DNA from: Nitrospiraceae bacterium
GTDB lineage: Bacteria > Nitrospirota > Nitrospiria > Nitrospirales > Nitrospiraceae
Reading direction: 5' to 3'
DNA: 64,000 bases
Assembly: GCA_013140715.1 (NCBI GenBank)
Contig: JABFSG010000004.1
Location: 1 to 64,000 of the forward strand
The notes under the pieces were generated by a model, which saw nothing but the letters and a program-made list of their open reading frames with translations, did no database searches and was not told where the DNA came from. This document shows, in pieces, positions 26,592-34,682 of this stretch. Within the stretch, counting starts at the first letter, position 1. Each line of letters begins with the position of its first letter. The position numbers were made by a program, and so were the translations under genes.

Positions 26592-28247
26592 ATGAAACTC
26601 ACACCGACTATCGGCTCCGCTGTGATCGATCGCCTTCACCAATTGGGGGTCCGCCATATTTTTGGAATCCCCGGCGACTACGTCCTCAGCCTCTACCAAC
26701 TGATCCAAGCCTCACCGATTCAACACATTGGGACTACACGAGAAGATTGTGCGGGGTTTGCGGCGGATGCCTATGCGCGCATCAACGGTATCGGCGCCGC
26801 CTGTGTGACCTATTGCGTCGGCGGACTCAATACTGTAAACGCGATCGCCTGCGCCTATGCCGAACGGTCTCCGGTGGTGCTGCTCACCGGATCGCCGGGA
26901 TTTTCAGAGCGTGTTCGCACGCCCTACCTCCACCACATGGTACGGAACTTTTCCACACAGCGAGAGGTCTTCGAGAAGATCACGGTGGCTGCGATCTCGC
27001 TGGACGATCCTTCAACCGCCGAACGAGAAATGGATCGGGCCTTTGCGGCACTGTTACGCTATCGTCGCCCTATCTACATCGAAATCCCGCGCGATCTCGT
27101 GCATACACCGCTCACACACCCGTTAGGGCCCCTCTGTCTCGACGATGACGCGAGCGATAGCGCCGCGCTGAACGAAGCCGTCGCCGAGGTCCGCGCCATG
27201 TTGGCCTCAGCCAGCCGCCCTGCGATTTTAGCCGGTGCAGAAATCGCACGATTCGGCTTGCAAGACGATCTGACACGCCTGGTCGAAGGGCTCAACGTTC
27301 CTATCGCCTCGACCCTGCTCGGCAAATCGGTTATTCGCGAAGACCACCCGCTCTACATCGGAGTGTATGGCGGCCTTATCGCGCGTGACGAGGTCCAACA
27401 GTTCATCAATGAATCGGACTGTCTGCTCATCCTGGGATCCATCTTATCCGATGTCGAAGATCTCAATGCCGACTCGCCGCTGCTGTCTGAAGGCCGCGCG
27501 ATTCACGCGACAGCCGATCGAGTGGCCATCAAACACCATCGCTACGATGCAATCCGGTTTCAAGACTTTGTCAAGGCGCTGGTGACCACCCGCCTCCCTT
27601 CATTTCCTTCCCGCCCTCTGCCTGCCTCACTCCCTCTGCCAGAAGACACCATCCCGCCGGATGCTCCCGTGACCTTGAATGGACTCTTTCACCATCTCGA
27701 TAGTCTGTTGGATGAACGCACGATCGTGATCGCCGATGTCGGAGAATCGCTCTTTGCAGCGGCCGACCTCCATGTCCACCGACGATGCGAGTTCCTTTCT
27801 CCAGCCTATTACACTTCGATGGGGTTTGCCGTCCCGGCCGCCGTGGGCGCCTCGTTTGCCGACCCCACGCTTCGACCGATCGTGCTGGTCGGTGATGGTG
27901 CCTTTCAAATGACCGGATCGGAGCTCTCGACCGCCGTACGATACGGCCAAACGCCGATTGTGATCGTGCTGAATAATCGAGGTTATTCCACCGAACGAGA
28001 AATTCTTGAAGGTCCTTTCAACGATATCCACGAATGGCACTATGAACGCATCTGCGACCTGATCGGCGGAGGGGTCGGCATGACGATTGCCACCCAAGGA
28101 GAGTTCGAGCGAGGACTTGCCACAGCCCTAGATGACTCCAGCCAACTGCATGTGATGAATGTGCTGCTGAGCCCAAAGGATCGCTCGGCTGGGATGATCA
28201 GGCTCGCCCACCGCCTCTCAAAACGGGTCTCCACCGACCGTCCGTAG
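26592..28247 (+). CDS. TPP-dependent 2-oxo-acid decarboxylase (pyruvate/indolepyruvate type)
   Basis: 551 aa, three-domain TPP enzyme. The Pyr domain holds catalytic Glu51 (TREDCAGFAADAYAR) and the adjacent His pair H114-H115 (PYLHHMVRN) that marks pyruvate/indolepyruvate decarboxylases rather than acetolactate synthases. The PP domain has VGDGAFQMTGSELSTA...NNRGYSTE, with the active-site Glu after GY. It should decarboxylate a 2-oxo acid to an aldehyde without oxidation. The exact substrate is open. It stands alone, followed by a TTTGGT hairpin repeat. Confidence 0.87.
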   Translation: MKLTPTIGSAVIDRLHQLGVRHIFGIPGDYVLSLYQLIQASPIQHIGTTREDCAGFAADAYARINGIGAACVTYCVGGLNTVNAIACAYAERSPVVLLTGSPGFSERVRTPYLHHMVRNFSTQREVFEKITVAAISLDDPSTAEREMDRAFAALLRYRRPIYIEIPRDLVHTPLTHPLGPLCLDDDASDSAALNEAVAEVRAMLASASRPAILAGAEIARFGLQDDLTRLVEGLNVPIASTLLGKSVIREDHPLYIGVYGGLIARDEVQQFINESDCLLILGSILSDVEDLNADSPLLSEGRAIHATADRVAIKHHRYDAIRFQDFVKALVTTRLPSFPSRPLPASLPLPEDTIPPDAPVTLNGLFHHLDSLLDERTIVIADVGESLFAAADLHVHRRCEFLSPAYYTSMGFAVPAAVGASFADPTLRPIVLVGDGAFQMTGSELSTAVRYGQTPIVIVLNNRGYSTEREILEGPFNDIHEWHYERICDLIGGGVGMTIATQGEFERGLATALDDSSQLHVMNVLLSPKDRSAGMIRLAHRLSKRVSTDRP

Positions 28248-28250
28248 TTG

Positions 28251-28333
28251 ACTGGTTTGTTTGGTTGATTTGGTTCATCCGGTTAGTTTCGTTCAATCAA
28301 ACAAACAAGATAAACCAGACAAACCGAATCAAC
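28251..28333. repeat. TTTGGT/ACCAAA degenerate hairpin repeat
   Basis: The left arm runs through TGGTTTGTTTGGTTGATTTG and GGTTCATCCGGTTAG. The right arm consists of CAAACAAACAAG, ATAAACC and AGACAAACC units, complementary to the left. It lies 3 bases after the decarboxylase stop, a terminator-like place. Confidence 0.85.
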
Positions 28334-28563
28334 TCTCTTGGAAGTGAAGGGTTTTCCCACCACCCTCTTCACCTAACACCTGCTTCGCTCTCCGAACGTC
28401 CAATACTTAAGCCATTTCATAGTGGCACGTCACCTGCACAGGATAGTGCAATATACTGAGGCTCCGCCACAAGGGCGTATGAGGTGCATCTGGTCGGAGC
28501 CCGCTCCTGATTCAGAACGTACCAGGCAAAACCCCGCAGGCGAGTCGCCCCTCCGGAGGCCCG
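28334..28563. other. Upstream region of the compatible-solute cluster
   Basis: About 230 bases without a gene. The promoter of the cluster should be here. The stretch just before the start (CCCCTCCGGAGGCCCG) contains a CCTCCGGAGG palindrome that overlaps the ribosome binding site, so the site could be sequestered in a short hairpin. Confidence 0.4.
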
Positions 28564-29808
28564 ATGTCAGACTTCTATCAAAACGGTGTCGTCACAGTGC
28601 TGCACCGCCTTGGGCAGCCAAATGCCGACCAACTGGAGAGTGAGCTGATGCGTTATGGGCGTGTGAACCCCATCGCGTTAGTCCTCCCTTCTCTCTATGC
28701 AGAATTGGGACGCCCGGCATTGAAGGCCATTGTGAATACTCTGAAGGATGTATCGTATCTCACCGAAATCGTCATCTCGTTGGATCGCGCATCGGCCCTG
28801 GAGTTTCGCCTGGCGAAACAATTTTTCTCCGTCCTGCCTCAGCGGGTGCGTCTCATCTGGAATGACGGGGCACGGATCCAAAACATCCTCAAACTGCTCG
28901 TCGACCATAATCTCGACATCGGACTGCAGGGCAAGGGGCGAGGTTGTTGGACGGCATTCGGCTACGTCTTGGCCAGAAACCATAGCCAGGTCATTGCGCT
29001 CCACGACTGTGACATCACCAGTTACAATCGGGAGTATCTCGCGCGTCTCTGTTACCCCATTGCGAACCCGAATCTCGGCTATGAATTCTGCAAAGGCTAT
29101 TACAGCCGCGTCACCGACCGCCTCCATGGACGAGTCACGCGCCTGTTCATTACCCCCATGATCCGAAGCCTCCAACAGCTTGTCGGGCCTCACGCACTCC
29201 TGACATTTCTCGACAGCTTTCGTTACCCCCTGGCAGGCGAGTTCGCCATGGTGCGGGACCTGGCCTGGACCAACAGAATTCCGGGCGATTGGGGCCTCGA
29301 AATCGGCGTCCTTGCGGAAGTCTATCGGAATTGCGCTCTGCGGCGCATTTGTCAGGCCGATATTGCCGATGCCTACGACCACAAACATCAAGCACTTTCG
29401 GATCGCAACCCCGACGATGGCCTGCTCAAGATGTGCGTCGATATCACAAAATCGCTTTTCAGAAACCTGGCAAGCGAAGGCGTCGTCTTATCCGATGGAA
29501 TTCTCAAGACCTTACGGGCGACATATTTACAAGCCGCTCAAGAGGCCATCAGTCGCTACGAAAACGACGCCGCCATCAACAGTCTCACATTCGACCGGCA
29601 CCAGGAGCGGACGGCGGTCGAAGTCTTCTTAAAAGGCATGCGCCTGGCCACCGACGGGTTCCTCGACGATCCGCTTGGCGTCCCCATGATATCCAACTGG
29701 AGTCGAGTCACCCACGCCGTACCGGATATCTTCGATCGCTTGGTCGACGCTGTCGAAGAGGATCACGTCTGGGATCCCACATCTGAACCAGCCGCCGTTC
29801 CATCATGA
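28564..29808 (+). CDS. GpgS-like glucosyl-3-phosphoglycerate synthase
   Basis: 414 aa, GT-A fold. IALVLPSLYAELGRPALKAIV, LIWNDGARIQNILKLL and QGKGRGCWTAFGY are followed by the DxD metal site LHDCDITSYNREY. FRYPLAGEFAMVRDLA and PGDWGLEIGVLAEVYRN match glucosyl/mannosyl-3-phosphoglycerate synthases. It would join NDP-glucose (or NDP-mannose) with 3-phosphoglycerate. The downstream MPGP-like phosphatase supports this. The sugar is inferred. Confidence 0.8.
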   Translation: MSDFYQNGVVTVLHRLGQPNADQLESELMRYGRVNPIALVLPSLYAELGRPALKAIVNTLKDVSYLTEIVISLDRASALEFRLAKQFFSVLPQRVRLIWNDGARIQNILKLLVDHNLDIGLQGKGRGCWTAFGYVLARNHSQVIALHDCDITSYNREYLARLCYPIANPNLGYEFCKGYYSRVTDRLHGRVTRLFITPMIRSLQQLVGPHALLTFLDSFRYPLAGEFAMVRDLAWTNRIPGDWGLEIGVLAEVYRNCALRRICQADIADAYDHKHQALSDRNPDDGLLKMCVDITKSLFRNLASEGVVLSDGILKTLRATYLQAAQEAISRYENDAAINSLTFDRHQERTAVEVFLKGMRLATDGFLDDPLGVPMISNWSRVTHAVPDIFDRLVDAVEEDHVWDPTSEPAAVPS

Positions 29809-31148
29809 ACACCAGCCTCACCCCACTCACTGCGCAAACTGAGGCACGGCTTCAGGAAATCGGTTCGGCAGAAATTCTTGTCGGAATCCCGAGCTATAAC
29901 AATAGGGATACAGTCGAGCATGTCGTTCGGGCCGTGAGTGTCGGCCTGGCGAAATACTTTCCTGAACATCGGGCCGTCCTGGTCAACTCCGATGGCGGCT
30001 CATCGGATGGAACACCCGCTCTTGTCGCCCGCACCGCCGTTGACTTCCAACGCCTTTTTATCGGCGATCAACAAAGCGTCCTGCATCGAATCGTGACCCC
30101 CTATCATGGCATTCCCGGAAAAGGCAGCGCCTTCCGGACAATCTTCGAGATTGCCAGGCGATTGGAAGTCAGAGCCTGTGCCGTCGTCGACGCAGACCTC
30201 CGTAGCATTTCACCGGAATGGGTCGAATTGTTGCTCGGCCCAATTTTGGAAGAGGGATATGACTATGTCGCACCCTATTATCTCCGCCATAAATATGACG
30301 GCACGATCACGAACAGTCTTGCCTATCCACTCACCAGAGCCCTGTATGGACAGCGTATCCGGCAACCCATCGGTGGAGAATTCGGTTTTTCCGGCGCACT
30401 GGCGACCCACTATCTCGATCAACATGTCTGGGAATCGGAAGTGGCGCGTTTCGGCATCGATATCTGGATGACGACAGAGGCCATCGCCAGCGGCGCAAGG
30501 GTCTGCCAGAGTTTCCTCGGCGCAAAAATTCATAATCCAAAGGACCCTGCCTCCGACCTATCCGCCATGTTGACGCAAGTCATGGGAGCGCTCTTTGCTT
30601 CAATGGAACAGCACGAATCTGTCTGGTCACGACAACAGGGATCCCGGCCGGTTCCGCTTTTTGGGTTTTCCTACGAAGTCGGGGTCGAACCGATCCATGT
30701 CAATGTGGCCCAGATGGTGTCGTACTATCGTCAGGGGCTTGCCGATCTGGAACCTATCTGGCGGCAGATTCTAGCCGACGATACATTCGATCATCTGCGC
30801 AACCTTCAGGGGACAGCTGTCGGCGACTGCCGCATACCGGATGAGCTGTGGGTCCGGGTCGTCTACGATGCGGCTGCCACATATCGCAAGCGACTCATGC
30901 CGCGCGAGCATCTCCTAAAGGCCTTAACCCCCCTGTACTTGGGTCGGACCGCTTCGTTCGTCCAGGCTACCCAGGGCCTGACATCCACAGAAGCAGAAGA
31001 GAAGGTCGAAGCCCTGTGCCAGACATTCGAACGGATGAAACCCTATTTGTTTGAACATTGGCAATCGCAGGCGCTGCAATCGGTAAGACCGGTGTTACTG
31101 CGCCACACGGCGGCGACGACCGCCGCCGCAGGAGGTGTTCATGAATGA
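29805..31148 (+). CDS. Second glycosyltransferase (GT-A; glycerate-glycoside synthase-like)
   Basis: 447 aa, overlapping the previous gene by 4 bases (ATGA). N-terminal GT-A domain: EILVGIPSYNNRDTVEHVV, VNSDGGSSDGT, PGKGSAFRTIFEIA, metal motif AVVDADLRS. QPIGGEFGFSGAL and RFGIDIWMTTEAI recall mannosylglycerate/glucosylglycerate synthases that work in one step. It may extend the glycoside (for example a disaccharide derivative) or give a second route to the same solute. The exact acceptor is unknown. Confidence 0.72.
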   Translation: MNTSLTPLTAQTEARLQEIGSAEILVGIPSYNNRDTVEHVVRAVSVGLAKYFPEHRAVLVNSDGGSSDGTPALVARTAVDFQRLFIGDQQSVLHRIVTPYHGIPGKGSAFRTIFEIARRLEVRACAVVDADLRSISPEWVELLLGPILEEGYDYVAPYYLRHKYDGTITNSLAYPLTRALYGQRIRQPIGGEFGFSGALATHYLDQHVWESEVARFGIDIWMTTEAIASGARVCQSFLGAKIHNPKDPASDLSAMLTQVMGALFASMEQHESVWSRQQGSRPVPLFGFSYEVGVEPIHVNVAQMVSYYRQGLADLEPIWRQILADDTFDHLRNLQGTAVGDCRIPDELWVRVVYDAAATYRKRLMPREHLLKALTPLYLGRTASFVQATQGLTSTEAEEKVEALCQTFERMKPYLFEHWQSQALQSVRPVLLRHTAATTAAAGGVHE

Positions 31149-31848
31149 CTTTATCAGTCAGGCTCTTCTGAAACCGTTGGAACTCCTCGGACATCAGGTG
31201 TTGGTGGTGCTCCCCAATGTGCTCGCCATGGGGATTATTCTACTCGGTGGCTGCTTCACCGCATGGACGTTGGGGTTTTTTATTGAGCGGCTGCTTCGCG
31301 TGATCGGATTCGACCATCTCTGCGACCGGCTGGGGATCAATGCAGCGCTCTTGCGCGGAGGGGTCAAGACCGATCCCTCTCGCCTCGTCGGTCGCAGTCT
31401 CTACTGGACGGTGATTGTGCTCGCCTCAATCGCCGCATTAGGAGCCCTGAATCTGGCGCCGATCAACCAGTTTGCCCAGTCATTGCTGGCCTATGTGCCC
31501 CATCTGGTTACGGCAGCGGTCATTCTGCTGGCCGGATACTTTCTCTCGAATTTTGTATCTCGAGCCGTGCTGATTGCCGCTGTCAACGCGGGATTACCTC
31601 CTGCCAGACTCATTGCAGCCTGCTCCCGTTGGGGGCTCCAAATCCTTGCCGGAGCTATGGCCATGGAGCAACTCGGGATTGCTCAGCATATCGTGGTCGT
31701 GGGGTTCGGTATTACCTTGGGAGGAGTCGTGTTGGCCGGAGCGATTGCCTTCGGACTCGGTGCAACCGATCTCGCAAAACAGTTCCTGGAACGACGCCTG
31801 GCGCCTCGATCAAAACCCAACACAGCCGATGACCTGCATCACTGGTAG
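31141..31848 (+). CDS. Membrane protein with MscS-type conserved TM helices (CmpX-like)
   Basis: 235 aa from ATG 31141; GGAGG sits 5 bases upstream inside the preceding gene's end (8-base overlap). About five membrane segments: VVLPNVLAMGIILLGGCFTA, LYWTVIVLASIAALGA, VPHLVTAAVILLAGYFL and IVVVGFGITLGGVVLAGAIA. Gly-rich TM_helix repeats match the CmpX/MscS-related type, but the soluble beta domain of MscS is missing. Placement within a solute operon suggests osmotic release or sensing. Confidence 0.78.
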   Translation: MNDFISQALLKPLELLGHQVLVVLPNVLAMGIILLGGCFTAWTLGFFIERLLRVIGFDHLCDRLGINAALLRGGVKTDPSRLVGRSLYWTVIVLASIAALGALNLAPINQFAQSLLAYVPHLVTAAVILLAGYFLSNFVSRAVLIAAVNAGLPPARLIAACSRWGLQILAGAMAMEQLGIAQHIVVVGFGITLGGVVLAGAIAFGLGATDLAKQFLERRLAPRSKPNTADDLHHW

Positions 31849-31860
31849 CGACGCACAACC

Positions 31861-32694
31861 ATGCCAAAAATGATCGTCTATACAGACTTGGACGGCTCGC
31901 TCCTGGACAGCACGACCTATTCGTATGAAGCGGCCACACCAGCCCTTACGGCGCTCCGCGAACAGGATATTCCGCTAGTCTTAGTGTCGAGTAAAACTCG
32001 CGCTGAAATGGAGCCGCTTCGAGAACGCCTCGCCCATCGAGACCCGTTCATTGTCGAAAACGGAGGCGCGGTGTTCGTTCCTCATGGCCTCTTCGACTTT
32101 CCCCTGGAACGTATGCGAACCAGAGCTTCCTACCAAGTCATCGAACTAGGCCTTCCCTACCACATGTTGAGGGAGGTTCTGAAACAAATCGAAGATGCGG
32201 TTGAAACACCGTTACACGGGTTCGGCGATCTGTCGGTTGAAGCCATCATGCAGGTAACCGGTCTCCCACATGCCGACGCCGTCTTGGCCAAGCAACGGGA
32301 ATACGACGAGCCCTATCTCCTGCAGGGCCCTCCGGCACTCATCGAAGAAGTCTGTCGTCAAATCGTCACTCGCGGCCTGCGCTGGACCAAAGGCGGACGA
32401 TTATTTCATCTGCTCGGAGAAAATGATAAGGGAGAGGCTGCTTCCGTACTCCTGCGCTGCTATCTGCGCCAACAACGCATGAGCGGCCAAGCGGAACGGA
32501 TTGAAACGGTCGGTATCGGGGACAGCATCAACGATGCTCCCCTGCTCGCTATGGTGGATTACCCGATCCTCGTCCAGAAACCGGACGGATCCTATGACCC
32601 GGATATCCAGCTGTCTGGACTCATCTATGCCCAAGGAGTAGGGCCGGTGGGATGGAATGAAGCGGTCCTAAAACTGTTAGCACAAGTGCAATAA
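31861..32694 (+). CDS. HAD-IIB phosphatase, mannosyl/glucosyl-3-phosphoglycerate phosphatase family
   Basis: 277 aa. HAD motif I is YTDLDGSLLDS (nucleophile and acid Asp), motif II LVSSKTRAEM, with the IIB cap domain in the middle. Motif IV is VGIGDSINDAPLL. FIVENGGAVFVP is typical of the MPGP family. It would remove the phosphate left by the GpgS-like enzyme, giving glucosyl- or mannosylglycerate, a compatible solute. It is the last gene of the cluster and is followed by a terminator hairpin. Confidence 0.87.
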   Translation: MPKMIVYTDLDGSLLDSTTYSYEAATPALTALREQDIPLVLVSSKTRAEMEPLRERLAHRDPFIVENGGAVFVPHGLFDFPLERMRTRASYQVIELGLPYHMLREVLKQIEDAVETPLHGFGDLSVEAIMQVTGLPHADAVLAKQREYDEPYLLQGPPALIEEVCRQIVTRGLRWTKGGRLFHLLGENDKGEAASVLLRCYLRQQRMSGQAERIETVGIGDSINDAPLLAMVDYPILVQKPDGSYDPDIQLSGLIYAQGVGPVGWNEAVLKLLAQVQ

Positions 32695-32718
32695 TGGCAG
32701 CTAACCAGGACACGAGAC

Positions 32719-32748
32719 GAAGCCCCCGCCATAGAGTGCGGGGGCTTC
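32719..32748. terminator. GC-rich hairpin between convergent genes
   Basis: GAAGCCCCCGC and GCGGGGGCTTC make an 11-bp perfect stem with an 8-base loop. It lies between the stops of the phosphatase (plus) and the PIN toxin (minus), so it probably serves both. There is no T-run beyond the TTC in the stem. Confidence 0.7.
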
Positions 32749-32773
32749 TGCGACTGCAACCTTCACTCTTGCA

Positions 32774-33217
32774 TCAATCCTCTTCCGGGTTAATCGTGTG
32801 GAGGCCCACAGAATGACAAGCCGTCAGCAATTGCGTATCCGCGCTGACGACGGTCAGCCGCAGGGGTTTGAGTTCTAGAGCCAGCGCCAAATGTGACACT
32901 TGCGGCGATCGCAGCCCAGGATACTCCAGCGCAAGTTCTTTCATCGCCAAGTAGGTCTGCATCGTCGGAGCAATGAACTGGTACAGCCCCTCCTGCGACT
33001 CTCTCTCGAACTTATGAATCACCGAATAGCAATCGTCCCTGGTAATCTCTCCGTGGTGCGCTCGATTGGCGAATGCCGTATAAAAATCGGTCACGGACCA
33101 GGTCGGCACAATGGCGACCTTACTCCGCTTCACCATCAGTCTGTTGATGATGCGTGTACCGCGTTCCATACTGTATCGCTTGACCAGCGCGGTTGAATCG
33201 AAATAATAGTATGGCAT
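32774..33217 (-). CDS. PIN-domain toxin, VapC-like
   Basis: 147 aa. PIN-fold acidic residues are visible: YYFDSTALVKRY (first Asp), SVTDFYTAFANRA (second acid) and VVSADTQLLTA (late Asp). VapC-type toxins cut tRNA or rRNA. The start ATG 33217 lies 4 bases after the stop of the 92-aa gene upstream on the same strand, the usual antitoxin-toxin order. Confidence 0.83.
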   Translation of the reverse strand: MPYYYFDSTALVKRYSMERGTRIINRLMVKRSKVAIVPTWSVTDFYTAFANRAHHGEITRDDCYSVIHKFERESQEGLYQFIAPTMQTYLAMKELALEYPGLRSPQVSHLALALELKPLRLTVVSADTQLLTACHSVGLHTINPEED

Positions 33218-33221
33218 GCGA

Positions 33222-33500
33222 TCACACCCTTCCCTTCAGAATAATGGCGGCCAGGGGACCCGACATTTTTGAGAGACGATCCTGGAGTTCATCCAGTTGC
33301 AGCTCGTCATATCCTTCCTTACGAAACTTATCGGCTAAGTTTCCCTGATTGAACGATGCCGTATCGTTCTTGAGCCGGTCACTCAATCGGCGTTTCGCCA
33401 GACGACTGGGAACCCGTTGTTTCGTGACCGTCAACCCACGCCCACGGCTGCGTGGCGCGCGAGCAGTTGCTCGTCCTGCTTCCGACTTCGAATTAGCCAT
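33222..33500 (-). CDS. Putative antitoxin partner of the PIN toxin
   Basis: 92 aa. The N-terminus is Ser/Arg/Lys-rich and probably flexible (ARAPRSRGRGLTVTK). The C-terminal half is helical (GNLADKFRKEGYDELQLDELQDRLSKM). It does not match the VapB, Phd or RHH patterns I know. Its tight spacing (4 bases) to the PIN gene is the reason for the call. It is downstream of the lipoprotein operon on the same strand. Confidence 0.55.
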   Translation of the reverse strand: MANSKSEAGRATARAPRSRGRGLTVTKQRVPSRLAKRRLSDRLKNDTASFNQGNLADKFRKEGYDELQLDELQDRLSKMSGPLAAIILKGRV

Positions 33501-33518
33501 ATCCTTCCTCTCTCTCAG

Positions 33519-34682
33519 TTAATGGGATGCAGTGGCCGGCTTCGTGACCAGCCCGTCCCGTGGACAACCGGCAGGCCGATTCGCCTGTACCGGCAATTCC
33601 GTCTCTCCAAATACATGTGCCGCAACCGCCTTCGCCACCTCGACTGTCAACTCTTGTTGCATCACACGCACAACCTTCGCCGTCGCCTCACGCTCCGATA
33701 AGTGGCCTTCCTTTCCACCCTTTGACAAAGCGCCGACCACCCGCTGGCTGGTTAAGTCCACAACTTCGAAATCGCTGCACCATCGCACGAACTTGAACTG
33801 AGGATCCTGCACGTCGATCAGCCACACCCGCACCAATCCCCGTACGAGCAACTCAGGGTATGGTCCGCTGAAATCGCCGCTGGTCGAACGATCCCCTGCC
33901 CACGGACGGTTCGTGACTTGTAACCCCTCCTTCAGCAACCCCTCTACCAACGCACGTTGCGCCGGCTCAACCTGATCGCCGGTGACCGCAACAGCCAATA
34001 CAAGATTCGTGGCAAGGAACTGTTCAAGTTCACGCGTGAGTTCGCTCACACGGTGAGCCGCAACGCTACCCTGTCCACTGGGTCGTATCACCCGAAGATC
34101 TGCATTGTAGGTCTCCCGCAGCACCAGATTTCTGGCAGCCCGTCTCAATGCTCTGACTTTGGCCAGCTTATCGGAGGTCCGTTGAGCCTCTTCGACATCG
34201 TCGCCGATCGACCGGTCCAGCTCAGAAATCCGCTCCATAAATGCCGTCTCTGCCTGAGGTCGATGCATGCCGGCCAAGGCATACTGGAGCCCTTTGCGCG
34301 AATCCACCCACCGATCGACAATCCGGACATTCTCCAATACTTTTTCGGTCGACACGCGGGTCAGATTGTCGAGCGTCAAGCGTCGTTCCTCGCTGTTGTG
34401 CCCGCGCTGCTCGATCAGGAGATACGATTCCCAGTCCTTCGCCTGTGCGCTCACCTCGGCTTTGAAAATACGGGCCACCGCTGCATAAGCACGATCTTCG
34501 GCTACCGCGCGACTCTCCGCCTGTCCTACGCCGACCAGATATTGACCGGACGGATAGGCGCCACTCACCCCGTCAATCCAATCCGGTTTCGATTGTCCTC
34601 CAAACCATGTACAGCCGGACAATGCAACCAAGGCCATCAGTGCCACTCCGATTCGGTTCACCAACCGTAATTCATGTCTCAT
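33519..34682 (-). CDS. LPP20-family lipoprotein
   Basis: 387 aa. Signal peptide with lipobox (LMALVALSGCTW, Cys24). The mature part starts PDWIDGVSGAYPSGQYLVGVGQAESRAVAEDRAYAAVARIF, the LPP20/DUF400-type domain also seen in the protein at 36847. Mid region helical, C-terminal part likely beta (LVRGLVRVWLIDVQDPQFKFVR). It overlaps the upstream gene by 4 bases (ATGA), so it is translationally coupled. An envelope role is probable. Confidence 0.8.
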   Translation of the reverse strand: MRHELRLVNRIGVALMALVALSGCTWFGGQSKPDWIDGVSGAYPSGQYLVGVGQAESRAVAEDRAYAAVARIFKAEVSAQAKDWESYLLIEQRGHNSEERRLTLDNLTRVSTEKVLENVRIVDRWVDSRKGLQYALAGMHRPQAETAFMERISELDRSIGDDVEEAQRTSDKLAKVRALRRAARNLVLRETYNADLRVIRPSGQGSVAAHRVSELTRELEQFLATNLVLAVAVTGDQVEPAQRALVEGLLKEGLQVTNRPWAGDRSTSGDFSGPYPELLVRGLVRVWLIDVQDPQFKFVRWCSDFEVVDLTSQRVVGALSKGGKEGHLSEREATAKVVRVMQQELTVEVAKAVAAHVFGETELPVQANRPAGCPRDGLVTKPATASH

